Source: CAYFUT01 sp964346395
GTDB lineage: Bacteria > Bacillota > Halanaerobiia > Halobacteroidales > Halobacteroidaceae
Reading direction: 5' to 3'
Assembly (NCBI GenBank): GCA_964346395.1
Contig: CAYFUT010000072.1
Coordinates: forward strand, 1-11,967
Length of the DNA stretch: 11,967 nucleotides
Below, piece by piece: positions 6,248 through 11,967 of this stretch. The notes beneath the pieces are model-generated. The model searched no databases and was not told where the DNA came from. It saw only the letters and a list, made by a program, of their open reading frames with translations. The first letter of the stretch is position 1. Each line of letters begins with the position of its first letter. The position numbers were made by a program, and so were the translations under genes.

Positions 6248-6934
6248 TTACTTTTCGTCAGCAGCCGATTGAGCATTAATTTCTTCCAAATAATTATAAA
6301 TAGTATACTTAGAAACATTAAGTTTTTCCGCTAAAGTAGCAATTCCACCTTTAATATCAAATACATTATTTTTATCTAAGTACTCTACAATCTTTAATTT
6401 ATCTTTTTTATCTAGCAAAGAAACTGGCTTATCGACTTTCTCTAAACCCCTTTGAATCATCATTTCTAAAAAGTTAGACGCATTTTCGGGAAACTGTTCC
6501 TGGGAATCATTTTCTTCAACTTTAGAAATTTCTTGTAGAAAATTTTCTGCTACTTCCACGGCCGTTAAATCTAAATTAATGCATAACGCCCCAATTACTT
6601 CTTCTACTTCATCCCTAATAAGAATAGTCGAAGATTTTAGTTGTTTCCCATCTTTAGTCTGCGTAGTATAATTAACTATTTTATCCTGGGTTTGAGCTTC
6701 TTCCGAATTAATAACTTCCAGTAAAAAATCAGTTGCCGGAGCTCCTACTTCTCTACCCGTAATATATCCATTCTCAATAGCAATAATTGAAGACTGTAAA
6801 TTAGAAATATCATGCAGTACTATTTCATAGTGCTTCCCTAACATTTCTCCTAATCCTTCTACAACAGGAATGAATGTTTTTAAAATTTCATTTCTCTTGA
6901 TTATTATTTCTCCCTCCTTTCTTTTACTTTCCAA
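6248..6934 (-). CDS. YheO-like PAS/HTH transcriptional regulator of the tna operon
   Basis: DNA-binding regulator with two domains. A YheO-type PAS domain covers about residues 14-130, with the family signatures HYEIVLHDISN (35-45) and GREVGAPATDF (60-70). A C-terminal HTH (about 175-220) has IATLAEKLNVSKYTIYNYLEE as its core. Family members such as E. coli DauR (YheO) control amino acid catabolism genes, which fits its place as first gene before tryptophanase. Numbering here uses the outermost TTG (6934), but that codon has no ribosome site and overlaps the predicted transcription start. The Shine-Dalgarno AAAGGAGGG (6920-6912) lies inside this extension, and conserved protein begins right after it, so the real start is probably an AUA/AUC at 6907-6899, about 217-219 residues. 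Effector unknown, tryptophan or indole plausible. Autoregulation is suggested by the inverted repeat over its promoter. Confidence 0.88.
   Translation of the reverse strand: MESKRKEGEIIIKRNEILKTFIPVVEGLGEMLGKHYEIVLHDISNLQSSIIAIENGYITGREVGAPATDFLLEVINSEEAQTQDKIVNYTTQTKDGKQLKSSTILIRDEVEEVIGALCINLDLTAVEVAENFLQEISKVEENDSQEQFPENASNFLEMMIQRGLEKVDKPVSLLDKKDKLKIVEYLDKNNVFDIKGGIATLAEKLNVSKYTIYNYLEEINAQSAADEK
6899..6920 (-). promoter_or_regulatory. Ribosome site of the regulator followed by AUA-AUA-AUC instead of a normal start
   Basis: AAAGGAGGG (6920-6912) is a strong Shine-Dalgarno. In frame with the regulator, 5, 8 and 11 nt after its AGGAGG core, are ATA, ATA and ATC. There is no ATG, GTG or TTG in frame at a usable distance. 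The only nearby ATG is out of frame and stops after three codons. Confidence 0.65.
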
Positions 6935-6938
6935 TTTT

Positions 6939-6967
6939 ATTATAAAAACTTATTTACAAAAAGTCAA
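6939..6967 (-). promoter_or_regulatory. Sigma-A promoter of the regulator-tna-transporter-ridA operon
   Basis: On the minus strand TTGACT (6967-6962), a 17-bp spacer and a perfect TATAAT (6944-6939). The predicted transcription start is near 6932, which makes the leader only about 25 nt and excludes TnaC-like attenuation between promoter and first gene. Confidence 0.85.
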
Positions 6968-6994
6968 GTAGTATTAAAATTTTTTTGTAAATAA
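6950..6994. repeat. Perfect 13-bp inverted repeat overlapping the operon promoter
   Basis: Left arm TTATTTACAAAAA (6950-6962) and right arm TTTTTGTAAATAA (6982-6994), separated by 19 bp, centres 32 bp apart (about three helical turns). The left arm fills the spacer between the -35 and -10 boxes and the right arm lies upstream of the -35. Neither arm should be transcribed from the two predicted promoters, so a DNA operator is more likely than an RNA hairpin. A 14-bp palindrome AATAAAATTTTATT (6990-7003) overlaps the right arm. Low base complexity tempers the call. Confidence 0.55.
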
Positions 6995-7040
6995 AATTTT
7001 ATTGTATTTAGTCCTTAGGTTATATATATTCAATTATATG

Positions 7041-7070
7041 TTGACATAATATACACTAATTCCTTATAAT
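7041..7070 (+). promoter_or_regulatory. Sigma-A promoter of the chemoreceptor gene
   Basis: TTGACA (7041-7046), an 18-bp spacer and TATAAT (7065-7070), both hexamers perfect. The predicted start is near 7077, giving a leader of about 52 nt that ends with AAGGAGG (7114-7120), 8 nt before the ATG. Confidence 0.85.
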
Positions 7071-7128
7071 ACAAATTGCTAGTATTAAATTTAATATTTC
7101 AATAATATTATTTAAGGAGGCAAAATTA

Positions 7129-9006
7129 ATGAAAGATAAGATTAATTTTAAAAATAGTATACTATTTAAAGTAAATAGTATAACTATTGTAATTTTGATT
7201 TTATTCATTACAGGATTGGGAGTTATGATTAACCACTCTATGTCACAAGAAATCGACAAATTAATAACCAACAGAAATTTAGAAGCTGCTAAATCATTAC
7301 AAAATCAAGCTGATGCGTTCTTCAGTAAAGCTGAAAATACAATTCAATTAATCTCACGACGATCAGATATCAAAAATCTCAACAAAGCTGAAATAAAACA
7401 AATTTTCAAAGGAATAAAGCAAAACCAAAAATTTAGAGCTTTATACTTAGGAACAGTAAAAGGGGATTTTATCGTATATCCCCAAGTTAATACGCCAGAA
7501 GGCTATGATCCGCGAGACCGGCCGTGGTATCAAAAAACAAAAAGTCAAGATCAATTACGATGGATAGATCCCTATTTAGAACCTTCCACTAAAAAACCAA
7601 TGATTACAGTAGCCGTACCTATTAAACAGGACGGTAAACTAGTAGGTGTTTTAGGTGGCGATATTTATTTAGAAACCTTAAGTAAGAAAGTAGTTAATAA
7701 AAAAATCGGCAATACAGGTTACGCTTATTTAATTAATGATAATGGACAACTGTTAGCTCATCCCGATCAAGAAAAAGTGAAAAGTCAATTTAATGCTAAA
7801 AAAGTATTTGATGTAGAATCTATTCTAAAACAAAACGAAGGTACTATGCAGTATACCTTCAATGGACAAGATAAATTTGCTTCTTTTGTAAAGGTTAATA
7901 GAATTGGAGGAGCCATCATTACTCAGGCTCCGTTAAAAGAAATTTATTCTGCCCGAAACGGAATCAGAAACCAAATAATTCTCTTTAGTCTAGTAGTAAT
8001 TGTACTACTTAGCCTATTTATTTATTTCATCAATAAAAAGTATATACTAACCCCACTCAACAAATTAATTAATACTATACTATCGATAGCTGATGGGGAT
8101 TTAAACGATAAAATTCAGTTTGAAGATAGAAATGACGAAATTGGACAAGTGGGTACAGCTTTAAGTAAAATGAAACAAAATCTAAAAGAAATAATAGTCA
8201 ACTTGAAAAACTCAATTGAAGATTTATCTGCTTACAGTGAAGAACTTTCGGCTTCCGCGGAAGAAGGAAATGCTACTATAGAAACTACTAATCAGTTGAT
8301 TGAAAATATGTCAGCTAGCATTCAACAAATTTCAGCCAGTGCCCAAGAAGTAAATAGTTTTGCCCAAGAAGCCACCTCTCAAACCCAAGGCGGAACTGAA
8401 AATATAAAAGCTACTATCAACAATATTGAAACTATTGATCAATCAGTTGATAAAACAGTCAATATTATGGGCGAACTCAATGACAAATCACAAGAAATAG
8501 AACAAATTATTGAGTTGATTACTAATATTGCTGAACAAACCAACTTGCTTGCTCTTAATGCTGCTATTGAAGCAGCTCGTGCAGGAACTAATAAAAACTC
8601 AGAGGGTGGGCAAGGATTTGCAGTAGTAGCAGAAGAAATTAGAGAATTAGCTGAAGAAACTTCGCAAGCAACTAATGAAATTGCCCAATTAATTGCAGAA
8701 ATTCAGAAAAAAGCTAATGCCGGTTTAAATGCTATTAATGAAGTGCAAGATAAAACTCAAACTGGTAAAGAAATTTCTCAGGAAACCGGGGAAGTATTCG
8801 ATAAAATTAAAACTTATAATCAACAAACTAGTAATCAAATCCAACAAACCTCAGCCGCAGCTCAAGAACTGGCAGAAAATAGTGATGAAATAATGACCGC
8901 CGCCGACGATATTGATAATATGTCAGAAGAAGTAACTAAATCTTCGCAAGAATTAGCCGAAATGGCCCAAAAGCTGCAGCAAGTAATTCAAAGATTTGAT
9001 GTCTAA
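7129..9006 (+). CDS. Methyl-accepting chemotaxis protein with amino-acid-binding dCache domain
   Basis: Membrane chemoreceptor of 625 residues that signals through CheA/CheW to the flagellar motor. Order: short cytoplasmic tail, TM1 (about 17-35), extracellular double Cache domain (about 40-275), TM2 (281-301), HAMP (about 302-355) and a cytoplasmic coiled-coil signalling domain (about 360-625) with the conserved tip EQTNLLALNAAIEAARAG (469-486). The dCache amino-acid motif is complete: Y126, R131, W133, Y134, Y149 and D178, with the same spacing as known amino acid receptors such as PctA. Methylation-type Glu/Gln pairs occur in both signalling helices; there is no C-terminal NWETF-type tether. 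It is divergent from the tryptophanase operon, hinting that its ligand is one of that operon's substrates. Odd feature: a five-residue insertion (487-491) at the hairpin turn of the tip. Strong AAGGAGG ribosome site at 8 nt. Confidence 0.95.
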   Translation: MKDKINFKNSILFKVNSITIVILILFITGLGVMINHSMSQEIDKLITNRNLEAAKSLQNQADAFFSKAENTIQLISRRSDIKNLNKAEIKQIFKGIKQNQKFRALYLGTVKGDFIVYPQVNTPEGYDPRDRPWYQKTKSQDQLRWIDPYLEPSTKKPMITVAVPIKQDGKLVGVLGGDIYLETLSKKVVNKKIGNTGYAYLINDNGQLLAHPDQEKVKSQFNAKKVFDVESILKQNEGTMQYTFNGQDKFASFVKVNRIGGAIITQAPLKEIYSARNGIRNQIILFSLVVIVLLSLFIYFINKKYILTPLNKLINTILSIADGDLNDKIQFEDRNDEIGQVGTALSKMKQNLKEIIVNLKNSIEDLSAYSEELSASAEEGNATIETTNQLIENMSASIQQISASAQEVNSFAQEATSQTQGGTENIKATINNIETIDQSVDKTVNIMGELNDKSQEIEQIIELITNIAEQTNLLALNAAIEAARAGTNKNSEGGQGFAVVAEEIRELAEETSQATNEIAQLIAEIQKKANAGLNAINEVQDKTQTGKEISQETGEVFDKIKTYNQQTSNQIQQTSAAAQELAENSDEIMTAADDIDNMSEEVTKSSQELAEMAQKLQQVIQRFDV

Positions 9007-9009
9007 CCA

Positions 9010-9047
9010 AAACAACCTCCACTTCCAATCGGAAGTGGAGGTTGTTT
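9010..9047. terminator. Bidirectional terminator between chemoreceptor and helicase
   Basis: Perfect 16-bp stem AACAACCTCCACTTCC/GGAAGTGGAGGTTGTT (9011-9026 and 9031-9046) with loop AATC, extended by one A-T pair. The hairpin's own ends give short U-rich tails (GUUGUUUAUU on plus, GUUGUUUUGG on minus). It sits between two convergent genes ending at 9006 and 9063. Confidence 0.88.
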
Positions 9048-9062
9048 ATTAAGATTATAAGC

Positions 9063-11645
9063 TTATTTTTCAATCGCCGGCCGCTGAAATTCAAATTCAA
9101 AAGTATTCCCGCTGTTAATCACCTGCTGCACTTCCTCATAGAAATCATAATCGCCAATTCCGCTGATTGTAACCCAACCTTTGGCTCGGGTTAAAGCAAC
9201 AAATAATTGGTTGCGAAGCCCTATATCAGATTCATTCTTAGCAACTTCATCCAGGCCAATTACATACACTAAATGAGCTTCATTACCCTTGGCCCGATAA
9301 ATATTAGTTACTGTCACGGCTTCTTCATGCCAGAACTTATTGGGAGCTATATTCGGATAGTCAAAATAAACTTTATTTTTCTCTACTGCTTTAGGAATAT
9401 AAATATTAATCCCCTGTTCTTTTAAAAACTGGGCTGCTTTCTGCTTTAATTTAAATCCTTGATACCTTCCTAGCGCAATCACTAAAATATCACGACTTGG
9501 TTCCAATCCTTCCTGCTCGATATTCTGGTTTATATTTTCAGCTAAAGCTTCTAATTCAGCCTGCCGCGACTGGTAAGTAGTAAAATCAATCACTGAACCC
9601 GGCCAAATTTCCGGAACTTGATTGGGGGTTGTTTCTTCTGACCGATGGAGGACTATTTTATTGCCCGGCCGAAAGCTCCCTTCCTGCACTTCATAACCGA
9701 TATCTTCCCAGTCGCTTTGGGTGGTAAAACCGCGCAGCATTCCCTCTTCCCGCAGCAGTCCCATCCCAATTGCATGGGCAGCCACCAGTATTGGCCCGGG
9801 GGTTCGATAACATTTATACATTACTTCACTTTTTCTAATTCCTCCCTGATGAAGACCGCTGACAATTCGTTTAAACTGCGGGTCATCACCAAATAACTCC
9901 GGAGCAGTAGGAATATTAAGGGAATTTAAACTCTGAGCTTCATCATAAGCCCAGATTAATCGCTTTTGATTATTCTCAGAAATTGTTTTTAACGCTTGAT
10001 AAGCCAACCAGAAAAAAGGCTGTTTATCTTTATATTTTAAATTTTCATTATCTGTTACTAAATCTTGCGCTTCATCAATTAAAACAGCATCATAAATAGA
10101 CTGAATCTCATCAGCTTGCTCCAGCATCAATTTAACTGCCTGAATTAATTTCTGATTCGGTTTCTCAGCCGTCAATTTGTCACTACCGGCAGTTAAAGGT
10201 CTCATTCCATGCCGCCGACAAAGTTCGCGGTAAAAACCAGCTTGTCCGCGTGAACCCCAGGCGTGAAGCACCTGCAGATTATCATTCTCCAACGGATCAT
10301 AACCCTGCTGCCCATTACTAAACCGCCGCAGCCACTTATCCAATTGATTAATAGTAGCATCATATAAACTGCGGGTAAAAAAGACGAGGGCTATCTTCCA
10401 GTCCGGATTCTTTAAATACATTTGGGCTGCCTTCTGGCATAATAGAACACTTTTTCCCGAACCAGCAATCCCTCTTATTCGCTGGGGCCCAGGTGGGATT
10501 GTTTTTCCTATTTCTTCCTGCTTAAGATCAATTTCATGCAGCTGTTCTTTAATTGTTTTCTTGACTCCCTGCCGGGTCTGTTTATCTTTATTATTCTGCT
10601 TATCCTGTTCCCGATAAAGAACCGTCCCTGTTAACACTGAAATCAACATTTTCCACTGCTGATTATCTAACTCATTTCCTGGAGCCACCGGAGAACAAAC
10701 TGCTATTTCTTCTAGTAAAGCTTGTTCTCCTAATTGATCACTAAAAATAACTTCTCCCACTTCTTCTGGCTTAGGTAAGTTACTCTCTGCCCATTCTTGT
10801 TGAGTAATATTCGGTAAAACTACAATTGAACGCCCCGTTACTTTTCGGCGCAGCTTTCGTTCAGAGTTACAGTAACCCAATAACGCAAATAACTGATCTT
10901 CAGCTTCTTCCACTGGAGTACCATAATCACGATCCAAACTTTCATACTGCCACGTATCCCCATCTATTCCCATAAGTTGATCAGTGGTTACTTTATTCAC
11001 TTCCATCACTACCAAACCTAATTTGCGGTCAACAATTAAGATATCAGGTTCTTTTCTATCTTCTCCGCGCTGAGAAAAAATCGGATACCGCCAATAAGCT
11101 AAACATTCCTGGGCCCGAAAAGCCTTTTTTACTGCCGCCCAAACTTCTTGTTCAGCCTGCTGATCACTTATTCCCAAAGGATCAGTAGTAATAAATTTAC
11201 GGTCCGCAGCCAAATTAGTTACTATTTCCTCCGGCGGAAACTCAAATTTACTCGGCTCCCAGTCATCATTACTTCCATAAATATACTGCAACCAAATAGC
11301 AATTTTATAAACTGCCTTTAATAATTCTTTGGCTTCTTCCAAAGAACCTGCCGAATCATGAACTGCTTTATTCCCCTTTTTTCTCATTTCATGCAGCAAC
11401 TTTAAAATTTCTTCTTCCACTAATTCTTTCTTTTCTAGCGTTTTCAACCGGGCAAACTGTCGGGGATCTTCTGGTTCCTCTATTTCCGCGACAGAAAAGA
11501 TATAATCTACTACCTGTTCTCCAAACATCCGTAATTTGATTAAAGTTGTATTCGGATCAGTATATAAATTCTCTTCAGCCAGTTGACCTAACTCACTGAG
11601 ATTAGGCCACTTCTCTTCTAACCAGATAAAATTACTAGTCCACAT
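9063..11645 (-). CDS. DUF4145-like / NERD-like / UvrD-family SF1 helicase fusion
   Basis: Cytoplasmic ATP-dependent DNA translocase of 860 residues. The N-terminus (about 1-125) resembles the DUF4145 helical domain found on type I restriction subunits, with MRKKGNKAVHD (87-97). About 160-280 is NERD nuclease-like: the core has PD (200-201) and E215, but E215-V-N217 replaces the usual E-x-K. SF1 helicase motifs follow: Walker A GIAGSGKS (392-399), Walker B DEAQD (524-528), motif III around YDEAQ (567-571), motif IV R614 in CYRTP, motif V NIYRAKGNEA (781-790) and motif VI VALTRAKG (816-823). The start at 11645 follows AGGAGGT with 10 nt spacing, overlapped by the stop of a small upstream ORF. 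Similar architectures occur in bacterial defence and repair proteins; no partner effector is visible, so the function is inferred. The family call is firm for the helicase part, moderate for the N-terminal domains. Confidence 0.88.
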   Translation of the reverse strand: MWTSNFIWLEEKWPNLSELGQLAEENLYTDPNTTLIKLRMFGEQVVDYIFSVAEIEEPEDPRQFARLKTLEKKELVEEEILKLLHEMRKKGNKAVHDSAGSLEEAKELLKAVYKIAIWLQYIYGSNDDWEPSKFEFPPEEIVTNLAADRKFITTDPLGISDQQAEQEVWAAVKKAFRAQECLAYWRYPIFSQRGEDRKEPDILIVDRKLGLVVMEVNKVTTDQLMGIDGDTWQYESLDRDYGTPVEEAEDQLFALLGYCNSERKLRRKVTGRSIVVLPNITQQEWAESNLPKPEEVGEVIFSDQLGEQALLEEIAVCSPVAPGNELDNQQWKMLISVLTGTVLYREQDKQNNKDKQTRQGVKKTIKEQLHEIDLKQEEIGKTIPPGPQRIRGIAGSGKSVLLCQKAAQMYLKNPDWKIALVFFTRSLYDATINQLDKWLRRFSNGQQGYDPLENDNLQVLHAWGSRGQAGFYRELCRRHGMRPLTAGSDKLTAEKPNQKLIQAVKLMLEQADEIQSIYDAVLIDEAQDLVTDNENLKYKDKQPFFWLAYQALKTISENNQKRLIWAYDEAQSLNSLNIPTAPELFGDDPQFKRIVSGLHQGGIRKSEVMYKCYRTPGPILVAAHAIGMGLLREEGMLRGFTTQSDWEDIGYEVQEGSFRPGNKIVLHRSEETTPNQVPEIWPGSVIDFTTYQSRQAELEALAENINQNIEQEGLEPSRDILVIALGRYQGFKLKQKAAQFLKEQGINIYIPKAVEKNKVYFDYPNIAPNKFWHEEAVTVTNIYRAKGNEAHLVYVIGLDEVAKNESDIGLRNQLFVALTRAKGWVTISGIGDYDFYEEVQQVINSGNTFEFEFQRPAIEK

Positions 11646-11653
11646 AACTTTAT

Positions 11654-11797
11654 CTACCTCCTGAAAAAATACCTATATCTATTATTTAATAAAAAATTAA
11701 AATATTTTGTTTTAAAAACTAGTTGAACCTTAGTTGTAAGTTCTCCAAAATTATTTACTTTATCTTCGATTATTTTATTTATTTTTTCTTTGTTCAT
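11654..11797 (-). CDS. Small hypothetical ORF (47 codons) coupled to the helicase gene
   Basis: ATG at 11797, with GGGAGG 9 nt upstream, opens a 47-residue frame ending in TAG at 11654-11656. The stop shares bases with the AGGAGGT ribosome site of the helicase and lies 8 nt before its ATG, an arrangement that allows translational coupling. The product starts MNKEKINKIIEDKVNN, Lys/Glu/Asn-rich and helix-like up to about residue 30. The rest is rich in Tyr, Phe, Asn and Arg and looks less protein-like, so the ORF may be the surviving N-terminus of a broken gene or a short leader ORF. No family is recognised. Confidence 0.45.
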   Translation of the reverse strand: MNKEKINKIIEDKVNNFGELTTKVQLVFKTKYFNFLLNNRYRYFFRR

Positions 11798-11813
11798 TTA
11801 AAATAACCTCCCT

Positions 11814-11967
11814 TCAATAATCTACAAACTTATTTTTAACTTTTCTTTCTAATTCTTCAATCTAACTTCTTAATAATTTTTTCTTCCTTTACAGCATCTT
11901 TTTCAGCAAAATTTTCTTTTATCTTGTCGTTATTTATAATTTTTGGTTCCGCCAATATAAAAAACGT
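11814..11967 (-). pseudogene. 3' end of a gene running off the window, apparently frameshifted
   Basis: Reading minus from the window edge, a frame open from 11967 ends at TGA 11857-11859 with a Lys/Glu-rich tail ending KEEKIIKKLD. Overlapping this stop, a second frame, closed upstream by TAG, continues in the same style (IEELERKVKNKFVDY) to TGA at 11814-11816, 16 nt before the next ATG. The join of two compositionally alike halves suggests one gene end split by a frameshift, real or from sequencing. Too little is present to name it. If the frameshift is not real, the gene simply ends at 11857. Confidence 0.4.

Noticed and set aside
6905..6934. TnaC-like tryptophan-sensing leader peptide before the tna operon
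   Set aside because: Only about 25 nt separate the predicted transcript start from the regulator start, and no Trp-containing short ORF exists there.
6990..7003. AATAAAATTTTATT palindrome as a separate operator
   Set aside because: Pure A/T palindromes of this length are expected in such AT-rich intergenic DNA; it is recorded only as overlapping the 13-bp repeat.
7056..7271. 71-residue minus-strand ORF across the chemoreceptor promoter
   Set aside because: Antisense to the TM1 coding region and a near-perfect promoter; its hydrophobic look is that of AT-rich sequence read backwards.
9645..9896. 83-residue plus-strand ORF over the helicase
   Set aside because: Shadow of the helicase frame, with no supporting signals.

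Overview
The window looks like chromosome from a low-GC, strictly anaerobic, moderately halophilic Firmicute, most likely of the Halanaerobiales (Acetohalobium/Orenia/Halanaerobacter type). This rests on AT-rich DNA with strong AGGAGG-type ribosome sites, very acidic soluble proteins (for example Hcp and the cysteine synthase), an oxygen-sensitive class I hybrid cluster protein and a sodium-coupled transporter. The taxonomic guess is inference. A run of exactly 100 N (1796-1895) marks a scaffold gap, so true spacing across it is unknown.

Left part, minus strand. hcp (25-1686) lies behind a promoter with a CRP/FNR-type dyad TGTGA-N6-TCATA centred at -41.5 from the predicted start of transcription, a typical activator position. 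After the gap, cysK (1971-2900) stands alone between a strong sigma-A promoter and a strong terminator.

Centre, minus strand. A compact amino-acid catabolism module reads regulator (YheO-like PAS + HTH) > tryptophanase > NSS/SLC6-type sodium-coupled transporter > RidA, from one near-consensus promoter at 6939-6967 to a terminator at 3001-3035. The three positions that separate tryptophanase from tyrosine phenol-lyase all read tryptophanase. Inferred flow: the transporter imports tryptophan (or serine/cysteine), tryptophanase splits it to indole, ammonia and pyruvate by way of aminoacrylate, and RidA clears aminoacrylate/iminopropionate. Divergent from this operon, on the plus strand, is a chemoreceptor (7129-9006) whose double-Cache domain carries the full amino-acid-binding motif. 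Together they would form a sense, import and degrade unit. The shared intergenic region holds a perfect 13-bp inverted repeat across the operon promoter, a good operator candidate. The regulator itself seems to have no normal start codon after its Shine-Dalgarno sequence.

Right part. A bidirectional terminator separates the chemoreceptor from a convergent 860-residue protein with a DUF4145-like N-terminus, a NERD-type nuclease-like domain and a UvrD-like SF1 helicase, resembling defence or DNA-repair proteins. Its NERD motif has Asn where the catalytic Lys is expected. Upstream of it are a 47-codon ORF with its own good ribosome site, whose stop codon overlaps the helicase ribosome site, and the end of an apparently frameshifted gene that leaves the window at 11967.

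No tRNA, rRNA, CRISPR array, insertion sequence or riboswitch was recognised.
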